Shown here one piece after another: positions 34,587 through 42,803 of a stretch of 64,000 bases of DNA. The translations under genes and the position numbers were made by a program. Each line of letters starts with the position of its first letter. Position 1 is the stretch's first letter. Under the pieces are notes generated by a model. The model did not search any database and had not been told where the DNA came from. It worked only from the letters and a program-made list of their open reading frames with translations. This stretch comes from Parasediminibacterium sp046546515 (GTDB taxonomy: Bacteria; Bacteroidota; Bacteroidia; Chitinophagales; Chitinophagaceae): the NCBI RefSeq assembly GCF_046546515.1, contig NZ_JBKHKJ010000005.1, forward strand, positions 1 through 64,000, in the 5' to 3' direction.

Positions 34587-35036
34587 CTAAGCAGTTATAA
34601 TCAACGATTTTGGTGTTATCTCTACCAGTTCCAAATCGAATATCAAGTCTTTGCCAGCCAAAGGATGGTTTGCATCCAGCAATACCGACTCGTCCCTTAC
34701 TTCTACAATCTGTACTGGGAATTGCTCGCCTTGGTTGTTGCTCATGTTTAGCTGCATACCTACCTCTGGCACCAAATCCGGTGGGAAACGGTCAATAGGA
34801 AATTCCATTACCATGTCATCGTTCACAGGGCCATAAGCCTGTTCTGCTGGTATTTGCACCGTCTTTTTGTCGCCAATAGCCATGCCCACCACGCCATTGT
34901 CAAACCCTTCAATCACCATGCCCCCACCCACTTCAAACTCCAATGGGTCTCTGCCATTTGACGAGTCAAAAATAGACCCATCGGCTAATGTGCCATGGTA
35001 ATGTACCTTTATTGTATCACCTTTTTTTACTTGCAT
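34587..35036 (-). CDS. FKBP-type peptidyl-prolyl isomerase, SlyD-like
   Basis: A 149-residue cytoplasmic prolyl isomerase/chaperone. FKBP half: VKKGDTIKVHYHGTLADGSIFDSS, PLEFEVGGGMVIEGFDNGVVGMAIGDKKTV and the end NHPLAGKDLIFDLELVEI. The insert-in-flap domain (about residues 70-125, PAEQAYGPVNDDMVMEFPIDRF...) marks it as SlyD-type. The His-rich metal-binding tail of E. coli SlyD is absent, so nickel handling is not indicated. Convergent with the VF530 gene. Confidence 0.92.
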   Translation of the reverse strand: MQVKKGDTIKVHYHGTLADGSIFDSSNGRDPLEFEVGGGMVIEGFDNGVVGMAIGDKKTVQIPAEQAYGPVNDDMVMEFPIDRFPPDLVPEVGMQLNMSNNQGEQFPVQIVEVRDESVLLDANHPLAGKDLIFDLELVEITPKSLIITA

Positions 35037-35245
35037 TGCTTGCTTTTTGTGTAAATAATTAAAAATAATGGCAACGAAAATACAAGGCTAATGCACACGG
35101 CACAATTAATTTATTTACTTTCCATCCCAGAACCCTCTTTTATACAGCTGATTAAATGATTTACTTGATGCTTATGATAACAAACCTCTGCAATAAAGGC
35201 CTCCGTGCAACTTATTTTCGCAAATCGATTTCTTATAAATATAAA

Positions 35246-36517
35246 ATGAGATTAGTTGTTGCTTTCATTTATTGCATCGCTAATTTTGCGGCTTTTGCAC
35301 AAAGGCCTCCACAGCATATTGCCCCTATTTTGCCCGGGGCTTACCAAACATACGCCTATTTGCCATTGCTAAAAGGGAAACGGGTAGCTGTGTTTGCCAA
35401 CCAGACTACTACTATCTTTCAAACGCATTTAATAGACAGCTTGCAGCAACTGGGTATTAATATAGTAAAAATATTTGCCCCGGAGCATGGCTTCAGGGGC
35501 GTGGCAGATGCCGGGGAAAAGGTGGACAGCTATATTGACAAGCCAACAGGCATTCCAGTAATTTCTTTGTATGGCAAAAGGTACAAGCCCACGGCAGTAG
35601 ATTTAAAAGATATAGACATATTGTTGTTCGATATACAAGACGTAGGTGTACGTTTTTATACCTTTATTTCCTCGCTTCAAGGGTTTATAGAAAGTGCCAT
35701 ACAGTACGATAAACCATTAATTATTCTCGACCGCCCTAACCCTAACGGCTTTTATATAGATGGCCCCGTGCTTGAAATGGATTATAAAAGTTTTGTGGGG
35801 ATGCAGCCAATACCCATTGTTTATGGCATGACCATTGGCGAATATGCCAAGATGCTGCTCGGAGAAAAGATGCTGGATTGGAAATACATCCACAAAGAAG
35901 ACCACCAGACCTCCTTAGGTGAGTTGCTCGGCTTTGAAGAAGAGCACCATAATTTCAAACTTACGGTAATACCATGTAAAAACTATACCCATGCCACAAA
36001 ATATGTGTTGCCCATAAGGCCTTCGCCCAATTTGCCAGACATGGCTTCAGTGTATTGGTACCCAACTACCTGTTTGTTTGAAGGGACTGTGCTAAGCGAA
36101 GGCAGAGGTACTGACCACCCGTTTTGTATTTTTGGCCACCCGTCTTTGCCAGATACTTTGTTTACATTCACGCCTACTGTCCGTTTGGGGGCTAAAGAAC
36201 CCAAGCAAAAAGACAAGCTTTGCCATGGCTGGGATGTGCATGACATAGATATTGTACACCAAGCCAATAAGCAACTTCAACTGAAATACTTGTTAAACGC
36301 ATGGCAGCTATTCCCAGAGAAAGATAGTTTTTTCATTGCCCCTTTAAGCGACAGCCCTTTTGAGTTTTTCTTTAACAAGCTAGCTGGCAACAGTCTGTTG
36401 ATGGAGCAAATAAAAGCAGGTAAAACAGAAGCCGAGATAAGGCAAAGCTGGCAGCCTAAATTGAAGGCTTTTAAGCAAATAAGGAAGAAATATTTGTTGT
36501 ATAAAGATTTTGAATAG
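35246..36517 (+). CDS. Exo-beta-N-acetylmuramidase NamZ-like (DUF1343)
   Basis: Likely removes terminal MurNAc from peptidoglycan fragments during cell-wall recycling; DUF1343 includes the characterised NamZ (GH171). The ATG at 35246 gives a signal peptide (MRLVVAFIYCIANFAAFAQ), so 423 residues and periplasmic. Motifs: KRVAVFANQTT, IFAPEHGFRG, GIPVISLYGKRYKP, ILLFDIQDVGVRFYTFISSL, LIILDRPNPNGFYIDGPVLE, IPIVYGMTIGEYAKML, IRPSPNLPDMASVYWYPTTCLFEGT, SEGRGTDHPF. Length fits the family. Upstream in-frame starts from 35156 are rejected because they bury the signal peptide. Confidence 0.9.
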   Translation: MRLVVAFIYCIANFAAFAQRPPQHIAPILPGAYQTYAYLPLLKGKRVAVFANQTTTIFQTHLIDSLQQLGINIVKIFAPEHGFRGVADAGEKVDSYIDKPTGIPVISLYGKRYKPTAVDLKDIDILLFDIQDVGVRFYTFISSLQGFIESAIQYDKPLIILDRPNPNGFYIDGPVLEMDYKSFVGMQPIPIVYGMTIGEYAKMLLGEKMLDWKYIHKEDHQTSLGELLGFEEEHHNFKLTVIPCKNYTHATKYVLPIRPSPNLPDMASVYWYPTTCLFEGTVLSEGRGTDHPFCIFGHPSLPDTLFTFTPTVRLGAKEPKQKDKLCHGWDVHDIDIVHQANKQLQLKYLLNAWQLFPEKDSFFIAPLSDSPFEFFFNKLAGNSLLMEQIKAGKTEAEIRQSWQPKLKAFKQIRKKYLLYKDFE

Positions 36518-36525
36518 CACATAAT

Positions 36526-36657
36526 ACTTTGCCACAAAGGTGCCAAAATGCAAAAAAGCACCAATGGGCAAGGCCAGAACTTTAGGCAAAAATGCAATGT
36601 TTTCTCCTTCTTTCGTAGTGCTGCTTTGAGCTTTCGAGCCTTTGTGGCAATATTTAC
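36526..36657. repeat. GCCACAAAGG inverted repeat pair
   Basis: GCCACAAAGGTGCCAAAATGCAAAAAAGC at the left (about 36530) and GAGCTTTCGAGCCTTTGTGGC at the right (to about 36650). Same family as 8748-8856; it follows the NamZ-like gene and may act as a terminator. Confidence 0.55.
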
Positions 36658-36730
36658 TACCCTAGTTTATTTCTATTGCCTTCTTAGGCAACCTGTTGTA
36701 GCTTTATACCGTTATTAATAAGCAAAAGAT

Positions 36731-37330
36731 ATGGCCATGAAATATTTAAATTGCTTCTTGCTTGCATTATCGGTATTTTTTATTGGCTGTTCCAAAAAAA
36801 ATGATTCAATAGTTGCGCCACCTATTGTTGACACGATACCATTTACAACTTATACTATTTTAAAAGGGCAGCAGTATGCCACAGGTTACGACTCTACACA
36901 TTTTGTTTTAATAACTACCAGCGATTTAAAATTTATTGCAAGGTTTGATAGCACGGCTATTTATAACATCCCACGGCAAACTGATGTAAATAAGTTATAC
37001 GGGTTTTCAGATAACCAAGCATCGCACCATGCCTACAGTGCTAGGTTTGGCTGGGCATGGGCCCAAAATGCTTTACGCATTTATGGTTATACCTATAACG
37101 ATAGTATAAGGACCATACAGGAATTGGATACTGTATCAATCAATAAGGATATTAACTGCCGAATACAAGTTGATACAATAAGTAAAAGCTACCTTTTTAC
37201 ATTAAATGGCAAAATCACATCAATGCCAAGAACTGCAAAAACCCAACAAGCAATGGGCTACCGCTTATACCCTTATTTTGGCGGACAAGCATTAGCACCG
37301 CACAATGTAGTAATCAAAATAGCAGAATAA
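36731..37330 (+). CDS. Hypothetical lipoprotein
   Basis: A 199-residue protein with a lipoprotein signal (MKYLNCFLLALSVFFIGCSKK, lipobox FIGC), starting at 36731 or at the second ATG 36737. The mature part (~175 residues) is predicted mostly beta: FTTYTILKGQQYATGYDSTHFVLI, LKFIARFDSTAIYN, ARFGWAWAQNALRIYGYTYN, CRIQVDTISKSYLFTLNGK, GYRLYPYFGGQALAPHNVVIKIAE. The pattern recalls a concanavalin-like or jelly-roll fold, but the function is unknown. Convergent with moaCB. Confidence 0.7.
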   Translation: MAMKYLNCFLLALSVFFIGCSKKNDSIVAPPIVDTIPFTTYTILKGQQYATGYDSTHFVLITTSDLKFIARFDSTAIYNIPRQTDVNKLYGFSDNQASHHAYSARFGWAWAQNALRIYGYTYNDSIRTIQELDTVSINKDINCRIQVDTISKSYLFTLNGKITSMPRTAKTQQAMGYRLYPYFGGQALAPHNVVIKIAE

Positions 37331-37348
37331 GCTTTGTGCTTATTAGCT

Positions 37349-38260
37349 TTAATCATGCCGCATACCTTCGGCAACTTTAAACACATGCAATATGTAAGGG
37401 AACAAAGCATCCATGGTTTCCATTGCCCCACGGGTAGAGCCTGGGAGTGTTATAACCAATGTATTGTTAATAAAACCAGCAACACCCCTAGATAGCATGG
37501 CATAAGGCATACGCTGCTGCCCATAGTTGCGTGCTGCTTCCATAATGCCAGGTATTTCGCGGCTAATGAGTGGTTGTATAGCTTCTGGTGTCACATCCCT
37601 TGGAGACAAGCCAGTGCCTCCTGTAAACAACACCAATTGGTATCCTGCATCTACTAGTGCCAATGCTTTCTTTTGGATGATAGCTTCCTCATCAGGGATA
37701 ATCTCATACAATTCAGTTGCTAAGCCAATTGCGCCTAGTTTCTCAATCACCGCTTTGCCAGCAGCATCTTTTTTACTACCTGCCGAAACAGTATCTGAAC
37801 AAACAATAACAGCCACTCGCAGGTCTGTTTTAAATTTATTGGCATAGCCAGATTTGCCCCCTTCTTTCGATAGTAGCTTAATGGTGCTTATTTCTACACC
37901 CTTATCTATCGGTTTCAGCATATCATAGATGGTTAATGCCGTAACAGATGCTCCGTGCATTGCTTCTACTTCCACGCCTGTTTTGTAAATGGTATGCACT
38001 TCCACTTCTATTATTACCTGCAAGCCTTCAATCCTGTGCCTAATAGCCGTAAATTCAATAGGCAAAGGATGGCAATCTGGTATTACATCACTCGTTTTTT
38101 TTACCGCCAGCAACCCCGCCGCACGCGAAAATTCAAATACATCACCCTTTGGCACCTGCCTGTTTTGGATGGCATCAATGGTTGCTTGAGACGATACCAG
38201 CACAATTGCCTGTGCCGTAGCTATTCTTAAAGTACTTATTTTATGAGTAATGTTTACCAT
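37349..38260 (-). CDS. moaCB: MoaC-MoaB fusion, molybdenum cofactor synthesis
   Basis: A 303-residue bifunctional protein. Residues ~1-145 are MoaC, cyclic pyranopterin monophosphate synthase (GDVFEFSRAAGLLAVKKTSDVIPDCHPLPI, VEVEAMHGASVTALTIYDMLKPIDKG). Residues ~150-303 are MoaB/MogA-like, which binds and adenylylates molybdopterin (VAVIVCSDTVSAG, LVLFTGGTGLSPRDVTPEA, TLPGSTRGAMETMDALF). It is last in the operon moeB-moaE-moaCB, with 29 bp after moaE. This fusion is known in several Bacteroidota. moaA, moaD and moeA are not in the window. Confidence 0.93.
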   Translation of the reverse strand: MVNITHKISTLRIATAQAIVLVSSQATIDAIQNRQVPKGDVFEFSRAAGLLAVKKTSDVIPDCHPLPIEFTAIRHRIEGLQVIIEVEVHTIYKTGVEVEAMHGASVTALTIYDMLKPIDKGVEISTIKLLSKEGGKSGYANKFKTDLRVAVIVCSDTVSAGSKKDAAGKAVIEKLGAIGLATELYEIIPDEEAIIQKKALALVDAGYQLVLFTGGTGLSPRDVTPEAIQPLISREIPGIMEAARNYGQQRMPYAMLSRGVAGFINNTLVITLPGSTRGAMETMDALFPYILHVFKVAEGMRHD

Positions 38261-38265
38261 GTTTC

Positions 38266-38310
38266 AATATCCCTTTAATCTGTCTAATCCTATAAATCCT
38301 GGTTCGGACT
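38266..38310 (-). repeat. Dispersed AATCCTATAAATCCTGGTTC repeat
   Basis: Also present at 77-120. It overlaps the end of moaE and the 29-bp spacer before moaCB. Confidence 0.5.
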
Positions 38311-38775
38311 ATTTATTTTCCATACAAACTCCTCCGAGGCAAATACCTCCTTCCCCCAAACAGGCAGTTCGGCTTTAATACGTTCTACCAATTCTTCGCA
38401 AGCATCAATAGCTTCTTTGCGGTGTTTGGCAGAGGTAAATACAAATAAGCAGATTTCACCAGACTTTACTTTTCCTAAACTATGATACACATGCAAGCAA
38501 GTGAGTGGGTATTTGGCAAAAATAGCTTCCCTTATCACGTGCATTTTATCTAATGCCATTTCTGTGTAGGTGGTATATTCAATAGCCACCACTTCCTGAC
38601 CGTTTATTACATCGTTGCGTACCTGCCCAAGGAAAATGCTATGCCCCCCAATAGCATGTTGGGTACTGTGCTTGGCAATGGAATCTGCTATGAATGTTGG
38701 GCTGATAGCCCCTTCCACAAATATGTTTTTGGGTTTGCGGGGCTTTATATTTTTTTCTGTTGTTGTTTTTTCCAT
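38290..38775 (-). CDS. moaE: Molybdopterin synthase catalytic subunit
   Basis: Transfers sulfur from MoaD thiocarboxylate to cyclic pyranopterin monophosphate to make molybdopterin. The 161-residue protein carries the family motifs IFLGQVRNDVINGQEVVAIEYTTYTEMA, HSLGKVKSGEICLFVFTSAKHRKEAIDACEELVERIKAELPVWGKE with the catalytic Lys residues, and EFVW. The first ~25 residues are a Lys-rich extension. Its start overlaps the moeB stop by 31 bp, indicating translational coupling. The partner moaD is not in the cluster. Confidence 0.94.
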   Translation of the reverse strand: MEKTTTEKNIKPRKPKNIFVEGAISPTFIADSIAKHSTQHAIGGHSIFLGQVRNDVINGQEVVAIEYTTYTEMALDKMHVIREAIFAKYPLTCLHVYHSLGKVKSGEICLFVFTSAKHRKEAIDACEELVERIKAELPVWGKEVFASEEFVWKINSPNQDL

Positions 38776-39899
38776 GATATAATGCCGCCTTTGAGGCTGT
38801 ATATTTTTTTTGTGTTGGGATAAATGGCAGCAAGCAAACTTGCCGCTTTCCTACTCCTAATGCCCGATTGACAAACGATAACAAGCGTATCCTCATAGGG
38901 TAGTTGAGCATCTTTATTTAATATACTCAAAGGTAGTTGAGTATGCTCAAACTCGTCAATAATAGGTGTTTCGCCTAATTCCCGTACATCTATGATGGAA
39001 ACACTAGGCATAGTAAGCAATGCTGTAAACCCATCTGCATCTATTTCATTGAATAGGCTTTCAAGTACTTGCCCCTTTCTTTGGGGGCGGGGTTGGGGTG
39101 AGGTGTCGCAAGTTTCCTCATAATCCATCATTTCAAAAGCAGCCCTATTGGCAGGAATCAATTCTTGCGCAGCTAAATTGTGTGGTATCTGTAGTTCATA
39201 AACGGCATTATCCAATGAATTATAAGATAGTAAAATGCCATTCAATTGTTTGCCAATACCTGTAACCAGCTTGGTGGTTTCATTGGCCATCATACTGCCT
39301 ATGATGCCGGGCAGTACGCCTATTACGCCAATATCCGCACAATTGGGCACTTCGCCTGCATTGGGTTGGTTAGGGAAAATATCCCTGTAATTTATACTGT
39401 TTTCGCCCACATTAAAAACAGCTACTTGCCCTTCGTACTGGTAAATACTGCCATACACCAATGGCTTGTTTTGCAAAACACATATATCGTTTACCAAATA
39501 GCGGGTAGCAAAATTGTCTGACCCGTCAACCACCACGTCAAACCCCTGCACTATTTCCCAAGCAATTTGATTGGTCAACCGTCGTTGGTATTGAATGATG
39601 GTAATTGATGGGTTTAATTGGGCTAGTTTTTGGGCAACTATGGTTACTTTGGGTTTCCCTATATCTGCTACACCATACAGTATTTGTCGGTGGAGGTTGG
39701 ACAAGGAAACCATATCATCATCCACAATACCAATGGTGCCTACGCCCGCTGCTGCAAGGTATTGCAACACCGGGCAGCCCAAACCACCCGCACCTATCAC
39801 CAGTACTTTGGCATTCAACAGCCGCAACTGCCCAGTTTCGCCGAAGCCTTGCAGGCGTATTTGGCGGTTGTATTGTTCTTGTTGATGGGGCGTGAGCAT
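38745..39899 (-). CDS. moeB: MoeB/ThiF-type adenylyltransferase with C-terminal rhodanese domain
   Basis: Adenylates the C-terminal glycine of MoaD (or ThiS) and, with the fused rhodanese, can supply sulfur for the thiocarboxylate. ATG at 39899 is chosen because MLTPHQQEQYNRQIRLQGFGETGQ is the usual start; longer ORF starts lie in repeat sequence. 384 residues: ATP site GAGGLGCPVLQYLAAAGVGTIGIVDDD, NLHRQILY, VDGSDNFATRYLVND, VPNCADIGVIGVLPGIIGSMMANE with the catalytic-type Cys. Linker ~285-310 includes residues encoded by a dispersed repeat (DTSPQPRPQRKGQ). Rhodanese domain ~315-384 has the active loop CQSGIRSR. First gene of the Moco operon. Confidence 0.92.
   Translation of the reverse strand: MLTPHQQEQYNRQIRLQGFGETGQLRLLNAKVLVIGAGGLGCPVLQYLAAAGVGTIGIVDDDMVSLSNLHRQILYGVADIGKPKVTIVAQKLAQLNPSITIIQYQRRLTNQIAWEIVQGFDVVVDGSDNFATRYLVNDICVLQNKPLVYGSIYQYEGQVAVFNVGENSINYRDIFPNQPNAGEVPNCADIGVIGVLPGIIGSMMANETTKLVTGIGKQLNGILLSYNSLDNAVYELQIPHNLAAQELIPANRAAFEMMDYEETCDTSPQPRPQRKGQVLESLFNEIDADGFTALLTMPSVSIIDVRELGETPIIDEFEHTQLPLSILNKDAQLPYEDTLVIVCQSGIRSRKAASLLAAIYPNTKKIYSLKGGIISWKKQQQKKI
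39071..39110 (-). repeat. Dispersed GC-rich hairpin repeat inside the moeB reading frame
   Basis: GCCCCTTTCTTTGGGGGCGG followed by GGTTGGGGTGAGGT, the same family as the intergenic copies at 1893, 3290 and 26387. It encodes the interdomain linker of MoeB without a frameshift. Confidence 0.7.
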
Positions 39900-40317
39900 T
39901 TTTAGGAATGATGAATGTGGAATTTTTGTTGTATGAGGCTGTAAAAATAATGATTCGCAACAAATACATATTTGATGTTGGAAGGCGAATATGGGAGAAA
40001 TATTCCCCAATGAGTATCCAAAATTTCCTCCTTAGTGGGGGAAAGAGCATTGTAAAGCATATAACAGTTATGAAAAAATAAAAGGGGATTATAAAGCAAA
40101 TCAGACAATTTGTATGTGGAAAATAAATTTGGCTAAAGCCAAAATTATATTTGAATTGCCCCCACATAAATCTAGTGGCAATTCAATAATCCCCCATTTA
40201 GAAAATGAGGTCAATCCAACAAATGAAGGGCAACCTAAAATGGGTGGATTTATTAATAAGAATGGGTTTTACCCCATTCAGAAAATACCATTCAATTTAT
40301 TGGCTTTAGTCAAAAGA
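39900..40317. other. Gap with degenerate palindrome and a structured repeat
   Basis: 39985-40045 resembles a decayed copy of the element P palindrome (GAATATGGGAGAAATATTCCCC..CAAAATTTCCTCC). 40118-40320 holds a separate structured repeat. No gene. Confidence 0.55.
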
Positions 40318-40320
40318 TTA
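40118..40320. repeat. Structured ~200-bp repeat with nested hairpins
   Basis: The ends TTTGGCTAAAGCCAA and TTGGCTTTAGTCAAA are inverted repeats (14 of 15 pair). Inside are further stems: GAATTGCC...GGCAATTC, CCCCATTTAGAAAATGAGG and ATGGGTTTTACCCCAT. The compound structure looks like a family-type repeat or structured RNA. It reaches the stop codon of the thioredoxin-like gene. Confidence 0.6.
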
Positions 40321-40800
40321 TTCCACCAATTTATCCAAGGCCATTTTCAACTGGCCTTCGGGCAATTGCTGTGGATAGAACTGGCGGTAATGCTTGGCAT
40401 TGTTTACCATCAGGGTGGCAGGTATGGTGCCTTGCCAGCTTTTGTCAACCATCAAGCAAAAATAATTCGGGTCTGTTTCGTTCAGCCATGCCACTTTAGA
40501 GGTATAGCCGTTCTTTTTTATAAAATCGGCTATGCCCTTAGGATAATCATCCTCATAGTCAAGGCTTACCAACAATAGCTTTACGCCTTTGTCTTTGTAG
40601 TTAGGTACTTTTTTCTCGAACCAAGGCAGCTCCTGCACGCAAGGCCTGCACCAAGTGGCCCAGAAATTAATAATCAATGGGCTGGTGGAAGTGTCGGCAA
40701 TGTGCAGCACATCGGTAATTTTTACTTTTTGAATGGTTTGTGAAAAACTAAAACTGCCTGCAAATAGAAATGCAAATTGGAGTACGATAATCTTTTTCAT
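40318..40800 (-). CDS. TlpA-like periplasmic thiol-disulfide oxidoreductase
   Basis: A 160-residue exported thioredoxin-fold protein. Signal peptide MKKIIVLQFAFLFAGSFSFS. Active site NFWATWCRPCVQELP with the CxxC typical of TlpA/ResA reductants. A central insertion (LLLVSLDYEDDYPKGIADFIKKNGY) and the cis-Pro loop GTIPATLMV are present. It probably acts in the periplasm, for example in cytochrome c maturation or envelope redox balance; ccmB in this window is 32 kb away. Stands alone, 38 bp upstream (in map order) of trmH but on the same strand, so co-transcription after trmH is possible. Confidence 0.92.
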   Translation of the reverse strand: MKKIIVLQFAFLFAGSFSFSQTIQKVKITDVLHIADTSTSPLIINFWATWCRPCVQELPWFEKKVPNYKDKGVKLLLVSLDYEDDYPKGIADFIKKNGYTSKVAWLNETDPNYFCLMVDKSWQGTIPATLMVNNAKHYRQFYPQQLPEGQLKMALDKLVE

Positions 40801-40837
40801 GTGTATTAATTCATAATTTATAATTCATCATTCATAA

Positions 40838-41419
40838 CTAAGCTTTACCCCATTCTTCCCTCATCGCGCCTAGCCTGCCTTCAGGCAAGCCCGGCTGGTC
40901 GTAATGCCCCGCCTGTTTCTTTTGACGGTAGGCTTCGTAAACACTTACAGCACAGGCCACGGAAATGTTCAGGCTTTGCACCATGCCCACTTGCGGGATA
41001 ACGAAATTGCCGTCGGCCAATGCCTTCATTTCCTCGCTGATGCCGTTTTGCTCATTGCCAAAAACAAGGGCTACGCTTTCGGTAAAATCAATGGCGTACA
41101 AGTTAACGGCATCGGACGATAAATGCGTTGTTAAAATAGTAGAAAACTTACCCCGCAGCTCTGCAAAACAATCTGCCACATTTGTAAACTGGTGGATGGT
41201 TACCCATTTTGCGGCACTGCTGCCACTCTTGAACTTGAATTTCCTTATTTGTGGCAGGTTGGTATTGATAATGTATATGTCTTGTATGCCTACGCCATCG
41301 CAGGTGCGCATGACCGCTGTGATGTTCCTTGGGTCCTGTACGTCTTCCAGCACCACGGTAAGGTTTGCCTGGCGGTGGCTTAATACTTGTTCTATTTTTT
41401 GTTGGCGTTCTGCTGTCAT
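40838..41419 (-). CDS. trmH: tRNA (guanosine-18-2'-O)-methyltransferase-like SPOUT enzyme
   Basis: An S-adenosylmethionine-dependent ribose methyltransferase of the SpoU/TrmH family. The 193-residue protein shows the three SPOUT motifs: VLEDVQDPRNITAVMRTCDGVG (catalytic Arg), VALVFGNEQNGIS, and VIPQVGMVQSLNISVACAVSVYEAYRQ (trefoil-knot SAM site). The short N-terminal helix MTAERQQKIEQVLSHRQANLTVVLEDV and ~20-residue C-tail fit TrmH rather than the longer RlmB. Gm18 of tRNA is the likely target. It may be co-transcribed with the downstream tlpA-like gene. Confidence 0.9.
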   Translation of the reverse strand: MTAERQQKIEQVLSHRQANLTVVLEDVQDPRNITAVMRTCDGVGIQDIYIINTNLPQIRKFKFKSGSSAAKWVTIHQFTNVADCFAELRGKFSTILTTHLSSDAVNLYAIDFTESVALVFGNEQNGISEEMKALADGNFVIPQVGMVQSLNISVACAVSVYEAYRQKKQAGHYDQPGLPEGRLGAMREEWGKA

Positions 41420-41451
41420 TTTTTATCTCTTAATCTATTCGGTATTTTTAT

Positions 41452-41483
41452 AACCTTTATAGGTTCAAAACCCTATAAAGGTT
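41452..41483. repeat. Hairpin AACCTTTATAGG...CCCTATAAAGGTT
   Basis: An almost perfect palindrome between trmH and the epimerase gene. Related hairpins are at 44678-44708 and, as an internal part of the small element, at 63560-63595. Confidence 0.65.
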
Positions 41484-41489
41484 CAATTA

Positions 41490-42509
41490 TTATAGAAAAG
41501 TAGCCCTTATGCCTAAACCTGCTTTGCCTTTTATAGTTACTTGCCCGTCATCATAAACCAATCCTTCTGCCAAATCTGAGGAAAGCAATAGCGGGCCATC
41601 CATATCCACAAAATCCAGTTGTGGCAAAAAGTTAGCAATGGCCGCAGAGCCAATTGAACTTTCATTCATACAGCCCATCATCACTTTCAGCCCAAGAGAT
41701 TTCGCATTGTCTATCATTCTAATAGCAGGCGTAATGCCACTGCATTTGGTTAGCTTAATATTAATACCGTGGAAATACCCTACGCATTTGGCAACATCTT
41801 GTTCAAAAACACAACTTTCATCCGCAAAAAGTGGGAGAGGGGATTGCTCATATAAAACCTTCATCCCTTCCCAATTGTCTTTTGCCAAAGGCTGTTCTAT
41901 CAGCTCAACCCCTAATGTTTTTAAAACAGGTATCTTTTGCAAGGCCTCCTCCAAAGTCCAGGCAGCATTGGCATCTATCCTAAAAGGCGCATCTGTATGT
42001 TTGCGTAAAGCTTCCACTATGGCTATATCTTCTTCCGTTCCTAGTTTTATTTTGTAAACAGGCCATGGCTTTGCTTGCATTTTGGCAACCATTTTATCGA
42101 TACTGTCTATACCAATGGTATAATCTGTAATAGGTGTGTTTTCCCACGTTTTATCCCACAACTCATACAATAACTTGCCCTTCATCTGCCCAAACAAATC
42201 CCAGCAAGCCATGTCCAATGCACAAACCAAAAAAGGGTTGTGGGGTATTAAATGATGCAAGTAATGCCAGTAACGCTCGGGTTCTGTCAAAGCAAATTTT
42301 TCAATGAAGTTTTTTTTCATTTCAATATCGTCAATCATTTCCTCTACAGTTATATTGTAGTAAGTGATGGCAGGGGCTTCGCCAAAACCCACATAATTGC
42401 CTATTTGCAATGCCACTATCAACGTAGGCTGGTGCGTTTTTGTACGTCCATTGGAAATAGTAAAAGGATATTGAAAAGGGAGTGCTTGCTGCCAGTAGTA
42501 TAATTTCAT
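41490..42509 (-). CDS. Dipeptide epimerase (L-Ala-D/L-Glu epimerase type)
   Basis: An enolase-superfamily enzyme, muconate-lactonizing subgroup, 339 residues from the ATG at 42509 (an upstream TTG-type start would add an unlikely segment). Catalytic elements: the KxK base motif in VYKIKLG, metal ligands Asp in FRIDANAAW, Glu in LIEQPLAK, Asp in FADES, and the second base Lys in INIKLTKCSG. The capping domain begins YYWQQALPFQYPFTISNGRTKTHQPTLIV. Members epimerise L-Ala-Glu from murein peptides or other dipeptides; the exact dipeptide cannot be told from sequence. NamZ in this window also fits muropeptide recycling. Confidence 0.88.
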   Translation of the reverse strand: MKLYYWQQALPFQYPFTISNGRTKTHQPTLIVALQIGNYVGFGEAPAITYYNITVEEMIDDIEMKKNFIEKFALTEPERYWHYLHHLIPHNPFLVCALDMACWDLFGQMKGKLLYELWDKTWENTPITDYTIGIDSIDKMVAKMQAKPWPVYKIKLGTEEDIAIVEALRKHTDAPFRIDANAAWTLEEALQKIPVLKTLGVELIEQPLAKDNWEGMKVLYEQSPLPLFADESCVFEQDVAKCVGYFHGINIKLTKCSGITPAIRMIDNAKSLGLKVMMGCMNESSIGSAAIANFLPQLDFVDMDGPLLLSSDLAEGLVYDDGQVTIKGKAGLGIRATFL

Positions 42510-42723
42510 AAAGAGACCGAGTTGTACGTTGTAAGTTGTACGTTTGCGTTGCAGTAGGGGCAAACCCTTACGGTTGCCCTATCGCACATGATATATTATG
42601 CCCTTTTGTTATGCACCCCGTTTTTCTTTAACAATAAAATCAGGAAGGTGGCTAGGTAAAATAACCTTGTATAATCTAGGGCAGGGGTAAACCCTGCCCC
42701 TACGTGAAAAAATCTTGCATATT

Positions 42724-42765
42724 CTTTGTGCTTCTTTGAGCCTTCGTGCCTTTGTGGCAAAGAAA
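42724..42765 (-). repeat. GCCACAAAGGCACGAAGG repeat upstream of lepA
   Basis: CTTTGTGCTTCTTTGAGCCT then TCGTGCCTTTGTGGCAAAG. One arm only; no partner nearby. Confidence 0.55.
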
Positions 42766-42787
42766 AACTGTTTGTGGCAAAAGGCGT

Positions 42788-42795
42788 TATATTTG
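42788..42795 (+). promoter_or_regulatory. Possible -7 promoter element for lepA
   Basis: TATATTTG matches TAnnTTTG exactly, 8 bp before the lepA ATG. No TTTG at the usual 19-bp spacing (one lies 13 bp upstream), so support is limited. Confidence 0.3.
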
Positions 42796-42803
42796 CCGAA
42801 GTT

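Noticed and set aside
38745..40010. Longer moeB start at 40010
   Set aside because: The extra 37 residues overlap a decayed palindromic repeat and do not resemble the family; ATG at 39899 begins with the standard MoeB opening.
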